NCBI RefSeq assembly: GCF_042466685.1
Contig: NZ_CP170448.1
Location: 3,410,001 to 3,474,000, forward strand
Direction of reading: 5' to 3'
Length of the DNA stretch: 64,000 bases
Origin: Vreelandella sp042466685
Lineage (GTDB): Bacteria; Pseudomonadota; Gammaproteobacteria; Pseudomonadales; Halomonadaceae
Shown here piece after piece: positions 43,568-51,990 of this stretch. The position numbers were made by a program, and so were the translations under genes. The notes below the pieces were generated by a model. The model was not told the DNA's origin and searched no databases. It saw only the letters and a program-made list of their open reading frames with translations. Every line of letters starts with the position of its first letter. The first letter of the stretch is position 1.

Positions 43568-45492
43568 ATCGAGTAGGAAGGGGAGTCGCCTCCCCTGTCC
43601 TCTCACACCACCGGGCATACGGTTCCGTACCACGGCGGTTCATGCAGAACGTTTAAGCCATCTTACCGTATCCAGTACCGAGATCAGTCCCTGGTCATAA
43701 AACCATTTCCTCGGCAGGGCCTGATTCATGTGCGAAGCCCCGGCATTCCACCAGGGGCCTCGACCGTTCCCCGCCGATTTCCAGGCGCGGTGCCCGTCTA
43801 GGCCTAGCCCTCGCAGCTTCCGACGCCGAGTCGATGGGCGTTTCCATTGTCGCCAGATCAGGCCGCGTAAGCGCCGGCGTATCCATTGATCCAGTGCTTC
43901 CAAGGGGCGTTTCACATCAACAAGATTGAAGTAGTTAGCCCATCCTCGTAGGACTGGCCTCAACCCTTCGATTACCCGTTGGATGTTACGCCCCCTGCCA
44001 CGTTTCAGGATCTCACGGACACGCTGCATCATGCGTGTCAGGCTTGTCTTGGCGAGCGTCAGTTTCGACTGCTTGTGCCGAGTGAGGCTGTAGCCCAGGT
44101 ATCCGCGTAGCCATGGCCGATCCACCGCACTTTTACGGCGATTGACCGTCAGCCGAAGTGAGCTCTCGAGATACTCACTCAAGCTGCCCATGACCCGCTC
44201 GCCTGCTCGTCGGCTCCGTACATAGATTTGTACATCGTCGGCGTAGCGGCAGAAGCGGTGGCCTCGGCGTTCCAACGCCTTGTCCATGTCGTCCAGCAGG
44301 ATGTTCGCCAGTAGCGGGCTGAGGGGCCCGCCTTGGGGTGTCCCCCGCCGCCTCGGCGTGGGCAAGCCATGCTGGAACATACCCGCCTCCAGATAGCGAC
44401 GGATCAAACGCAGTACACGCTTGTCGTCAACGCGCCGCGCGACCCGTGCCATCAGCAGGTCGTGATTCACTCGGTCGAAGAAGGCTTCCAGGTCAAGATC
44501 GACCACCCAGCGGTGACCGGCGGTGACGTGGGCCTTCATGGCCGAGACGGCCTGCTTGGCGCTCCGCTTGGGGCGGTAGCCGTAACTCGACTCGGAGAAG
44601 CCCGGGTCGAAGATCGGCATCAGTACCTGGGACAGCGCTTGCTGGATTAGGCGGTCGGTAACCGTGGGAATACCGAGCTGCCGCGTCCCACCCTTGGGCT
44701 TAGGGATCGTGGTTGCTCGGATCGGGCTGGGGTGGTACTGATCGGCCAGCAGCCGCTCGCGCAGCGTTGGCCAGTACGTCTTTAGGTGGTCGGCTAGCTG
44801 ATACACCATCATGCCATCGACACCCGGTGCGCCTTTGTTGGCAACCACCCGACGGTAAGCTCGCTCCATGTTTTCCGGGTCAACGACCCGTTCCATGAGC
44901 GAGGTTGGCTCCGCTTTCGTCCACGATAACGACGCCGGGCTCGTCTCGACGCTCACCGGCTGGGACTCGGAGTACTGCCCCTGCCCCTCTGGGTGAGTGA
45001 CGGTATTCGCGTCATGGTCTGTCTTCATGATCGATCCTCGAGACGTTATCGCCTACTCGCGGTTCTTCATGTTCGGCCCTTGGTGCCGTGGTGAACCGGC
45101 ACTTACTATGGCCTCGGCTGACGTCTGGTGATCCATCCCGTCGCCTCTCGACGCCGGTAGCACCGTGGCAGACCACCAGACCTCCCAGGGTAAGACGCGC
45201 GACCTTCCCGCTTATGCCTGTCGGATTTACGTCATGGCGTTCCGTGCAAGTATCGGGCTTTGGTGAGTGTAGCCACCTTACCCCGCCATGACGCCTCGTA
45301 TCCGCTTCCTGTTCGTCAGGCCAGCGTTTTGCCTCGGGCTGCCTTTGGATTCCCCCTCGCGAGGGACACCCTTGCCGTCGGCTAGCACTTCCCCTTGCCG
45401 GGCGTGCAGGGGACTTTCACCCCCAAGTCATCCTGAAGCACCACCCCCAGGAACAGCGCCGGTCAAGGCGCTGCGCGCCATGCCTGGCGCAC
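43568..45492 (-). mobile_element. Class C group II intron
   Basis: The intron runs on the minus strand from GTGCGCCAGGC at 45492 to CTACTCGAT ending at 43568, about 1.9 kb. It contains an intact reverse transcriptase gene. A domain V hairpin lies at 43607-43639, directly after the RT stop (ACCGCCG pairs with CGGTGGT, inner TACG/CGTA), and a short terminal hairpin (AGGGGAG/CTCCCCT) precedes the 3' end. It begins 6 bp after the stem of a perfect terminator hairpin, the known insertion preference of class C introns. The 3' boundary is from memory of related introns and could be off by a few bases. The 45040-45490 part is intron RNA, not protein-coding. Confidence 0.87.
43640..45028 (-). CDS. ltrA: Group II intron reverse transcriptase/maturase
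   Basis: The 462-residue protein has the RT core with APGVDGM, IPKPKGGTRQLGIPTVTDRLIQQAL, DLDLEAFFDRVNH, RGTPQGGPLSPLLANILLDD and the catalytic YADD near residue 262. A maturase X domain (RPVLRGWANYFN) follows, with no HNH endonuclease, as expected for class C. The frame is intact, so the intron could still be mobile. It promotes splicing and reverse-splicing of its host intron. Confidence 0.95.
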   Translation of the reverse strand: MKTDHDANTVTHPEGQGQYSESQPVSVETSPASLSWTKAEPTSLMERVVDPENMERAYRRVVANKGAPGVDGMMVYQLADHLKTYWPTLRERLLADQYHPSPIRATTIPKPKGGTRQLGIPTVTDRLIQQALSQVLMPIFDPGFSESSYGYRPKRSAKQAVSAMKAHVTAGHRWVVDLDLEAFFDRVNHDLLMARVARRVDDKRVLRLIRRYLEAGMFQHGLPTPRRRGTPQGGPLSPLLANILLDDMDKALERRGHRFCRYADDVQIYVRSRRAGERVMGSLSEYLESSLRLTVNRRKSAVDRPWLRGYLGYSLTRHKQSKLTLAKTSLTRMMQRVREILKRGRGRNIQRVIEGLRPVLRGWANYFNLVDVKRPLEALDQWIRRRLRGLIWRQWKRPSTRRRKLRGLGLDGHRAWKSAGNGRGPWWNAGASHMNQALPRKWFYDQGLISVLDTVRWLKRSA

Positions 45493-45498
45493 TACGCA

Positions 45499-45525
45499 AA
45501 CGCCCGGCCAATATGGCCGGGCGTT
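45499..45525 (-). terminator. Terminator hairpin of the lost receptor; intron insertion landmark
   Basis: AACGCCCGGCC (45499-45509) and GGCCGGGCGTT (45515-45525) form an 11-bp perfect stem with a 5-base loop. It follows the stop of the receptor remnant by about 20 bp on the minus strand. The intron begins directly after it, having displaced or shortened any T-tract. Confidence 0.88.
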
Positions 45526-45543
45526 GAGGGAAACAATAGGCTT

Positions 45544-46062
45544 TTACCAGCTATATTTCACACTGCCAATCACACTGCGGGATTCGCCGTAGTAGCACCA
45601 ATATTCACAGCTGGCCACATACTCTTTATCGGTTTCTCGAGTGAGCAGTTCATCCGTACTTATCGGCGTGTAATTGTCATAAGTGGGGTTGAAGATATTG
45701 ATGGGATCGCCGAATGAGAAAGAACCTGCTTCTTGGCCGCTCTTCCGAGCGTTAATCGACAGTCCAGCTATCGATAGTGCCATCGCGGTAGACATGGCCA
45801 CGGGTTGCCTGCCGCTCATCGACGATGGAAAGTGCGTAAGTGCTTCGCAGCTCTAATTCCAGTTCGCTGTAGCGCAGGTCTTCTCAAGTTGGTCTGTGAG
45901 TCGATGGTCAAAGGGGGGTATTTGCCAAAGTGCCCTATGGCAGTTTAAAGCCATTAACGGGTACGCCATCATCTTTTGCATGCGGGCTAACAAAGTCACG
46001 GTAGTATCTTCACTAAGATCCACCGCCAGACTCGACGCAAAGTAAGTACTTTTGAATAGTTG
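45544..46062 (-). pseudogene. Remnant of a TonB-dependent ferrichrome-type receptor
   Basis: Pieces of a siderophore receptor remain in shifted frames. From about 46062, YFASSLAVDLSEDTTVTLLA is followed by a frame change, DGVPVNGFKLP and an in-frame stop. Next comes DLRYSELELELRS in another frame with a second stop, then FGDPINIFNPTYDNYTPI. The last piece is a fused terminal segment reading DKEYVASCEYWCYYGESRS and ending in KYSW, the cysteine-paired end of FhuA/FoxA-type receptors. Several hundred barrel residues and the whole plug are missing. It cannot make a functional receptor. It adds to the evidence that this iron locus has been reshaped. Confidence 0.82.
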
Positions 46063-46127
46063 TGTTCAATCGTAAAGTATTTCGTAGGCAAAAGTTCTTC
46101 TGGTATCGAGTATTGGGGAGAAAGGAA

Positions 46128-46148
46128 GCGCTGCGTTCCCTGCAGCGC
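46128..46148 (-). terminator. Probable terminator of the TRAP/amidohydrolase operon
   Basis: GCGCTGC (46128-46134) and GCAGCGC (46142-46148) form a 7-bp stem about 46 bp past the amidohydrolase stop. On the minus strand a T-rich but interrupted stretch follows, so termination may be incomplete. Confidence 0.55.
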
Positions 46149-46193
46149 GAAATACCATTAGCTAGCCTTTAGCTTAGAAAATATGACGACTGA

Positions 46194-47420
46194 CTAGAGC
46201 AAATTTTTGTAAGCCACTCCCCCTTTCATAATCAGCATGAGCTGCTCATCCGGCTGAGTAAGAACATTAATATCGTCCAAAGGATTATCTTTGAGCACGA
46301 TTACGTCTCCCCTTGCGCCTGGAATAATCTCGCCAAAATCGCCTGTGTGCCCATAGGCGTCGGCGGCGTGGCTGGTGGCTGCACGAATCAGCTCGTCGGT
46401 GGGTACCACGTCTTTACGTAAATGGAATTCGTTGAGCTGATGCCGCTGCATCCGACCAAGCAGATCAGAGCCGTAGAGCATTTTAACGCCATACCGTTGG
46501 GCCATTTCTAATGCCTTGCCGCCAGCCTCCAAAACGTCATAAACCTTCCGCTGCAGGTGCTCAGCCATCCCCGCCTCCACACCTTCTTTTGCTAGGGCAT
46601 CGTAGGTGCAGAGCGTCGGCGTTAGGTAGGCGTTGTGTTCAAGAAATAGTCGGCAGCTCTCTTCGTCCATAAGGTTGCCGTGCTCAATGGTCTTGACGCC
46701 TCTTGGTATAAGCCGGTTGATAGCCCGCGCCGTATAGGCATGTGCCATGGTGTGAATATTGGCGGCGGTGGCTTCTTCCACAATGGCGTCAATTTCCTCA
46801 AGCGAAAATTGCGTGCTGTCGATACGGTCAGTCGGTGAGGAAACGCCACCGGAGGCCATAATTTTAATCTGAGTGGCCCCCTTGCGAATTTCATCCCGGG
46901 CGGCGCGGCGTACTTCGCTGACACCATCGCAAACGCGACCTAGACCCGCGCAGCAGAAACAGCCTTCAAAGGTTTGCTGCCCAGGGCCACGCATGTCGGC
47001 GTGTCCGCCGGTCTGGGAAAGCGCATTGCCTGCGTACATGATACGCGGGCCGATCAAAGCGCCTTCGTCTACCGCTTTGGCAAGCCCATAATCTGCCCCG
47101 CCAGCGTCGCGCACGGTAGTGAATCCACGCATCAACATGGCTTCTATCAACTCGCTTGATTTGGCACCGACATAGAAAGGTGAAAGTGTCTCAAGCAGGG
47201 CAAAATTGGGAGTGATAGCCGTGACATGTACATGCGAATCAACCAAGCCAGGCATCAGGAAGTGGCCCTTGATATCGAAGACTTGATCGTCGCTGCCCTC
47301 TAGCGGCGAATCGCTAACAGCAACGATACGACCATCCTGAATGCGCACCTGCTGGTTGGCGAGCACCTGGCCATTGCGCGTGTCGATAACGTTGGCATTG
47401 ATAAAGCGTGTCGTTGTCAT
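46194..47420 (-). CDS. Metal-dependent amidohydrolase
   Basis: The 408-residue enzyme belongs to the amidohydrolase superfamily subgroup that includes imidazolonepropionase-like and Xaa-Pro dipeptidase-type hydrolases. Metal ligands are visible as HVH (His63, His65), Lys186 in QIKIMASGG (carbamylated-Lys type), His227, His247 and Asp319 in YGSDLLG. The ATG at 47420 has AAGGAA 7 bases upstream; a longer frame to 47543 overlaps the permease gene and is unlikely. As the last gene of a TRAP transporter operon it probably hydrolyses the imported amide, lactam or peptide-like compound. The substrate is unknown. Confidence 0.9.
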   Translation of the reverse strand: MTTTRFINANVIDTRNGQVLANQQVRIQDGRIVAVSDSPLEGSDDQVFDIKGHFLMPGLVDSHVHVTAITPNFALLETLSPFYVGAKSSELIEAMLMRGFTTVRDAGGADYGLAKAVDEGALIGPRIMYAGNALSQTGGHADMRGPGQQTFEGCFCCAGLGRVCDGVSEVRRAARDEIRKGATQIKIMASGGVSSPTDRIDSTQFSLEEIDAIVEEATAANIHTMAHAYTARAINRLIPRGVKTIEHGNLMDEESCRLFLEHNAYLTPTLCTYDALAKEGVEAGMAEHLQRKVYDVLEAGGKALEMAQRYGVKMLYGSDLLGRMQRHQLNEFHLRKDVVPTDELIRAATSHAADAYGHTGDFGEIIPGARGDVIVLKDNPLDDINVLTQPDEQLMLIMKGGVAYKNLL

Positions 47421-47455
47421 GAGTATTCCTTGTGAGTGTTCTGGTGAGAGTGGCG

Positions 47456-48763
47456 TTAAAACATTTTTTGAGGGAGGTAGAGCGAAAGCGCTGGAATCAG
47501 CACGATCAATAACAGGGCGACAATATCCATGACGATGAACCAAGCTACGCCCTTGAACACTTCAGACAGCGTGACGCTATTACCCAGGGCACCTTTGATG
47601 ACATACACATTGAGCCCGATGGGCGGAGTGACCAGCCCCACTTCAAGAAGCTTGACGACGATGATCCCGAACCAGATCAAGTTAAGGTCAGCGCCCTCTA
47701 CTAAAGGGAGGATTAACGGCAGAGTGAGCAGCAGTAGGCCAATGGAGTCGATAAACATCCCCAGCACCAGATAAATCAGTGCTACCGCGAGAATGATCCA
47801 CCAGGTCTCAGTACTGACGCCAAGAATCAACTCAGAAAAAGCGGCGGGTACGCCACTCATGGCTAGAAAACGGGTGAAAAACAGCGACCCGATAAGAATA
47901 ATAAAGATGCTTGCCGTGCTCACCGCCGTGCGAATCAGCGCTTCCTGAATGGCTGAAAAGGTTAGCGTGCGGCGCGCAAAAGCGATCAGAGCCGCAATGG
48001 TTGTACCCACCGCCCCCGCTTCGGTAGGTGAGAAAACACCCAGAAAAATCCCGCCGAGTACTGAGCCGATCAGCAGCGGCAACGGCCAGATATGCTTAAA
48101 GGCATCCCACTTCTCGTCCCAGCTAGAGCGTACATCGGTGTTGCCCGCTAGGCTGGGATTCAGCTTGGTGCGCACCATAATCATCGCGATGTAGAGCAGC
48201 GCTGAAAGTACACCGGGAATGAATCCCGCCATAAACAGCTGACCTACCGAAACCTGGGCATAAACGCCATAGAGCACCAGCAGCACGCTTGGGGGGATCA
48301 GCGAGCCAAGTGTACCCGACGCGGCGACGGTGCCTGTGGCCAACCCCTTATCGTAGTTATGCTTGAGCATTTCAGGCACGGCAATCCGCGACATAGCCGC
48401 CGATGTTGCTACGCTAGAGCCCGAGGCAGCGGCAAAGAAGGCAGAGGCCATGACGCTGGAAACAGCCAGACCGCCAGGCAGGCGCGCCAGATAAAGGCGC
48501 ATGGCATGGAACAGACCTTGGGTCATATTGGTGCTGGTGCACAAATAGCCCATAAATAGAAACATAGGTGCCGCGGTCAGTTCCCAGGTACCTGCAAAGT
48601 CAAACGGAGTGGCCGAAATCATTCCCCAGGCCACGCGCATGCTGGTCATTTCACCAATGCCAATGATCGACACTAATCCCAGTGCAACGCCGATTGGCAC
48701 GCGCAGGGCGATAAGGGCCAAGGCGATGGCAATGCCTGCCACGCCTATCTCGATATTACTCAT
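47456..48763 (-). CDS. TRAP transporter large permease (DctM)
   Basis: The 435-residue membrane protein has the DctM pattern of about 12 helices, with LRVPIGVALGLVSIIG, AAASGSSVATSAAMSRIAVPEML, GTLGSLIPPSVLLVLYG, FSPTEAGAVGTTIAALIAF and LVTPPIGLNVYVIKG. It is the main transport subunit of a sodium-driven TRAP importer. It is separated from the small permease by 10 bp and from the amidohydrolase by 35 bp, all on one strand. Confidence 0.95.
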   Translation of the reverse strand: MSNIEIGVAGIAIALALIALRVPIGVALGLVSIIGIGEMTSMRVAWGMISATPFDFAGTWELTAAPMFLFMGYLCTSTNMTQGLFHAMRLYLARLPGGLAVSSVMASAFFAAASGSSVATSAAMSRIAVPEMLKHNYDKGLATGTVAASGTLGSLIPPSVLLVLYGVYAQVSVGQLFMAGFIPGVLSALLYIAMIMVRTKLNPSLAGNTDVRSSWDEKWDAFKHIWPLPLLIGSVLGGIFLGVFSPTEAGAVGTTIAALIAFARRTLTFSAIQEALIRTAVSTASIFIILIGSLFFTRFLAMSGVPAAFSELILGVSTETWWIILAVALIYLVLGMFIDSIGLLLLTLPLILPLVEGADLNLIWFGIIVVKLLEVGLVTPPIGLNVYVIKGALGNSVTLSEVFKGVAWFIVMDIVALLLIVLIPALSLYLPQKMF

Positions 48764-48773
48764 TAGGAAACTC

Positions 48774-49274
48774 CTAGAGGGCTCGGCGTTGTTGCAGCGC
48801 CTTAATCATGTTGGCGACGATGGCCAGGCACATAGCCGCGAAACCAACCGGTAACGCCCAGCGACTGGGCCATAGATAGAAGGTAAAGTTGGCCATGGCA
48901 GTTTCCATTCGAACCGTGGCGCGAACTGCATCAAGATAGCTCTGGTAACAGAGCATGCCGAAATAGAGGAGCCCTAGGGTACTGGCAAACAGATAAAGCA
49001 CCAGTTGGGCGCTAGGCGGAAGCCTTCCCACCAACACATCCACGCTGATGTGTTCCCGCTGAAGCTCCACATAAGCGAGCGGCAGAAAGACGACGGCGAC
49101 CATGTAGTAAAAAGACACAAACTCCAGTGTGCCGGTAAACGACTTCCCGAATAAGTAGCGCAGTCCAACATCCAATGAGACATGCAGCGCCATCAACACC
49201 AGAAATAGGGCCGCCAGCACCATGGCACTTTTGGCGACCCACTGGCTCAGCGATTCGAAGTGTTTGGCCATCAT
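48774..49274 (-). CDS. TRAP transporter small permease (DctQ)
   Basis: The 166-residue protein has four helices and typical DctQ segments (LDVGLRYLFGKSFTGTLEFVSFYYMVAVVFLPLAYVELQREHISVDVL). It partners DctM. Its ATG overlaps the stop codon of the TetR gene upstream (ATGA), which places the regulator within the operon. Confidence 0.93.
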   Translation of the reverse strand: MMAKHFESLSQWVAKSAMVLAALFLVLMALHVSLDVGLRYLFGKSFTGTLEFVSFYYMVAVVFLPLAYVELQREHISVDVLVGRLPPSAQLVLYLFASTLGLLYFGMLCYQSYLDAVRATVRMETAMANFTFYLWPSRWALPVGFAAMCLAIVANMIKALQQRRAL

Positions 49275-49900
49275 GCGGGCTCACTCCTCTGCGCATCCGG
49301 GGCAGAAAAGCCTAGCTCTAACAGGGTCTCTTTCCAGAACAGCAGCATGTCGCGGTAGAGTTTGGGGTCATCACGCCAGATGCTTTGCGCCCCCATACCT
49401 CGCATCATGCATAAAGTGGCGTTTAGGGCGACGCGATTCTGATGTGAGGTGTGCTTGGAACTGGCGACCAACTGTTCCCAAATCTGCTCCAAAGAGTCAT
49501 TGAACTTTGCGGCCAGCGGTACCAGCACTTTCATGATATCGGGGTCGGTTCGCGCATTCGTGAGGTATTCGAGAGTCACCATGTATAGGTCACCTTTGAA
49601 ATGCTCATGTAGCGCTTTAAGTAGGCTGTCAAAGTTAAGCTCCCCTGCTTTAACCTTTACGGCCATCTCCCTCACACTTTCCACTTCGCGACTCAGCAAA
49701 TCCTCGAGCGCCGCCTGCATCAACAATGTTTTGGAGGGGTAATGGTGAACTAAAGCACCACGGGACACGCCCGCAAGACGCGCGACATCCACGGTTGAAG
49801 TGGCACGAATGCCCTTCTCGAGAATGCACTCGATAGTCGCTTGCGTCACCCGAGCCTGGGTTTGGCGTGAGCGTTCTTCTTGATTCTGTCGCTTCGTCAT
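49271..49900 (-). CDS. TetR-family regulator inside the TRAP operon
   Basis: The 209-residue protein has an N-terminal TetR HTH (about residues 15-62, ATIECILEKGIRATSTVDVARLAGVSRGALVHHYPSKTLL) and an all-helical ligand domain. It lies between the binding-protein gene and dctQ and overlaps dctQ by 4 bp. This unusual location suggests autoregulation of the whole transport and hydrolysis unit. The ligand is probably the TRAP substrate or the amidohydrolase product (inference). Confidence 0.93.
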   Translation of the reverse strand: MTKRQNQEERSRQTQARVTQATIECILEKGIRATSTVDVARLAGVSRGALVHHYPSKTLLMQAALEDLLSREVESVREMAVKVKAGELNFDSLLKALHEHFKGDLYMVTLEYLTNARTDPDIMKVLVPLAAKFNDSLEQIWEQLVASSKHTSHQNRVALNATLCMMRGMGAQSIWRDDPKLYRDMLLFWKETLLELGFSAPDAQRSEPA

Positions 49901-49920
49901 AGCGAACCCTTATTTGGCCT

Positions 49921-49943
49921 AGGCCGCCTCAATGCGGCGGCCT
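49921..49943 (-). other. Intercistronic hairpin after the TRAP binding-protein gene
   Basis: AGGCCGCC (49921-49928) and GGCGGCCT (49936-49943) form a perfect 8-bp stem in the 56-bp gap between dctP and tetR. There is no T-tract on the minus strand. It could stabilise the binding-protein message or reduce read-through into the regulator and permease genes. Confidence 0.55.
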
Positions 49944-49956
49944 CAGTGTTGCCGTA

Positions 49957-51093
49957 TTAATAGATCCCGTAGTCAGCAGGAAGCTTACTGTAGATCTCCT
50001 TCATGGCCAGTTCGGCCAGAGCCTCTTCGTCCTCGCGATCAACGTCGCTGATTAGCGCATCCCATTTTTCGTAGGTCGCGATAAAATCATCAATCAGCGC
50101 CTCGGGGTCTTCAACACCGTACTCATCGCGCGCCTTATTGTAGACATTGGCCAAGGCCTCATCGCGGAAAGCCTCCACGGAAGCCATCAGATCCTCTTCA
50201 GGCTCGTAGATGTTGTTGCCATGGGCTGCGGCTTCTTCCAGTGCGGTTTCAGAGGCGTTGAGGAACTGGACGATCATGCGTGTCATTGCGTTGGCCGTCG
50301 CTTCTTTAAAGACATCGCGCTCTTCATCGCTGAGGCTAGCCCAAAAGCCCGAGTTGAAACCCCACTGAGGGCCAGACCAATACATGCCTGTCGGCAGCAG
50401 CGTCGTGTGCTCGGCGACTTCCCAAAGAGACCGATCAATCAAGTCATTAGGCGCATTCGTTGCACAATCTAAAGATCCCCGATCAAGACCACTGTACATC
50501 TCACTGGAAGGCACATTCACCGGCGTTCCTCCGGCCTGCTCGACCCAGGCAGAGACAGTCGAGCCTGCAGTACGAATACGCTTACCGCGCAGCTCTTCTA
50601 AAGTGCGGACGGGTTCGCGGCAGAACAGCACATAGGAAGGCGTGCTGTAGGCACCCAGGTAGACAATACCCAGCTCTTCCCACTCGGCTAGCTGGGTTGG
50701 ATTGTTAAGGCTGAAGTCTGTCACCGCCAGAATGGCAACCAGAGGGTCATCATAGTTAAAGCCTAACTCCTGAACGGCATTAGCCACCGGCATTTCAGAT
50801 GGCGTGTAAATAGCGGCATGGTGAGCCACCTGAACAACATTATCTTGGATACCCTGCAGGTTAGCGCGGGGTGCCAGCAGCACGGTGCCGGTATAAACTT
50901 CCGGCTGCAGTTCACCGTTCGAGAGTTCTTTGACCATTTCGGCCCACTCAATGTACCCGTAACGGGAGTGGGGGTGTTGCTGGTCGTAGAACGAATTGGC
51001 AATAAAGGATGTTGCGGCATGGGCCGAAGAAGCAACGGCCGGCAAGACCAGCGCCGCAACGGCGATTGTCAGCGTATTACGAGCGAGTTTCAT
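49957..51093 (-). CDS. TRAP transporter substrate-binding protein (DctP family)
   Basis: The 378-residue periplasmic protein has a signal peptide of about 27 residues ending AHA and the DctP features: VYTGTVLLAPRANLQGIQDNVVQVAHH, LEELRGKRIRTAGSTVSAWVEQAGGTPVNVPSSEMYSGLDRGSLDCATNAP and a long helical C-terminus. The Arg of KRIRTAG usually contacts a carboxylate of the ligand. It is the first gene of the operon and is divergent from azlC. Its C-terminal acidic stretch is consistent with a halophile's periplasmic protein. Confidence 0.93.
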   Translation of the reverse strand: MKLARNTLTIAVAALVLPAVASSAHAATSFIANSFYDQQHPHSRYGYIEWAEMVKELSNGELQPEVYTGTVLLAPRANLQGIQDNVVQVAHHAAIYTPSEMPVANAVQELGFNYDDPLVAILAVTDFSLNNPTQLAEWEELGIVYLGAYSTPSYVLFCREPVRTLEELRGKRIRTAGSTVSAWVEQAGGTPVNVPSSEMYSGLDRGSLDCATNAPNDLIDRSLWEVAEHTTLLPTGMYWSGPQWGFNSGFWASLSDEERDVFKEATANAMTRMIVQFLNASETALEEAAAHGNNIYEPEEDLMASVEAFRDEALANVYNKARDEYGVEDPEALIDDFIATYEKWDALISDVDREDEEALAELAMKEIYSKLPADYGIY

Positions 51094-51267
51094 ATAGTTT
51101 CCCGGGCCGATTTAATCGGCTGTTTTTTTCTGTTGTATTGTTTCATCTTGTTGACACGTCGCCCGATGTGGCGCGTGGACATAATCCAATCTAGACTTCA
51201 AATAATAAAAAAACAAGCAGGTCTGTTTGTTTTTAGCATGGCCAGTTTCGCGGAGAAAGGTTAAGTA

Positions 51268-51990
51268 ATGAAAGTAAAGGAAAATCCCACTCGGCTTGAT
51301 ACAGCGGGCACCTGGCGAGGGATTCGCATGATGCTGCCTTTGGCGGTTTTTACGATCGCTTTTGGATTGGCGTTTGGCGTAGCCGCCGTACATCAAGGGT
51401 TGGCTGGTTGGGAGGCGATGTTAATGAGCCTGTTTGTGTTCGCGGCGCCATCACAATTTGCGGCCCTTGAGATGTGGCATTCGCCGCTACCGCTACTTGC
51501 GTTGGCGGCGGTCACACTGGCGATCCATACCCGGCATATGCTAATGAGTGCGGCACTCTACCCCTGGCTCAAGCCGCTACCGAGACGCCAACAATTCGCG
51601 ATGGTGATTCTGCTGACCGACTCCAACTGGGCGATGGCACTGGGCGAATATCAGCGCGGCGAGCGCAACCTGGGCATTCTTTTAGGTGGCGGAATAGCGC
51701 TATGGGGGGCCTGGGTCGCGGGCACTGCAATAGGGCTAGCCTTTGGCGGAGGCATTACCCAGCCCGAACGCTTCGGCCTTGATGTCATCATGCTGTGTTT
51801 TCTGCTGATGATCGTTGTCGGTGGCAACCCCAAAGCGGCAATGGCCCTGCCCTGGCTAGCCGCAGCGGCGAGTGCATTAATGGCGTACTGGTGGTTGCCG
51901 CCTTACCTCCATGTGATGGTGGGCGCCTTCACCGGTGGCGTGGTAGCCGTGCTGTTGCCTGGACGCTGGTTCAGGGCAAACGCCTTATGA
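51268..51990 (+). CDS. azlC: AzlC-family exporter, large subunit (second copy)
   Basis: The 240-residue membrane protein has FTIAFGLAFGVAAVHQGLAGWEAMLMSLFVFAAPSQFAALEMW and IHTRHMLMSAALYPWLKPL, the AzlC pattern. It is shorter and clearly diverged from the copy at 33837. It overlaps azlD by 4 bp and is divergent from the TRAP binding-protein gene, so a regulator might act on both from the 174-bp gap. The substrate is uncertain. Confidence 0.9.
   Translation: MKVKENPTRLDTAGTWRGIRMMLPLAVFTIAFGLAFGVAAVHQGLAGWEAMLMSLFVFAAPSQFAALEMWHSPLPLLALAAVTLAIHTRHMLMSAALYPWLKPLPRRQQFAMVILLTDSNWAMALGEYQRGERNLGILLGGGIALWGAWVAGTAIGLAFGGGITQPERFGLDVIMLCFLLMIVVGGNPKAAMALPWLAAAASALMAYWWLPPYLHVMVGAFTGGVVAVLLPGRWFRANAL

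Noticed and set aside
43568..45492. Retron or diversity-generating retroelement
   Set aside because: The RT has a maturase X domain, a domain V hairpin follows it, and the element sits behind a terminator, all pointing to a group II intron; no template repeat or msr/msd RNA was seen.
45088..45527. Plus-strand frames of 67-79 codons
   Set aside because: They lie in the structured 5' RNA of the group II intron and are antisense to it.
47421..47543. N-terminal extension of the amidohydrolase
   Set aside because: The extension overlaps dctM, is not amidohydrolase-like, and a well-placed AAGGAA marks the ATG at 47420.
51795..51986. Longer start for the second azlD gene
   Set aside because: It would lie within azlC in another frame; the ATGA overlap at 51987 is the natural start.
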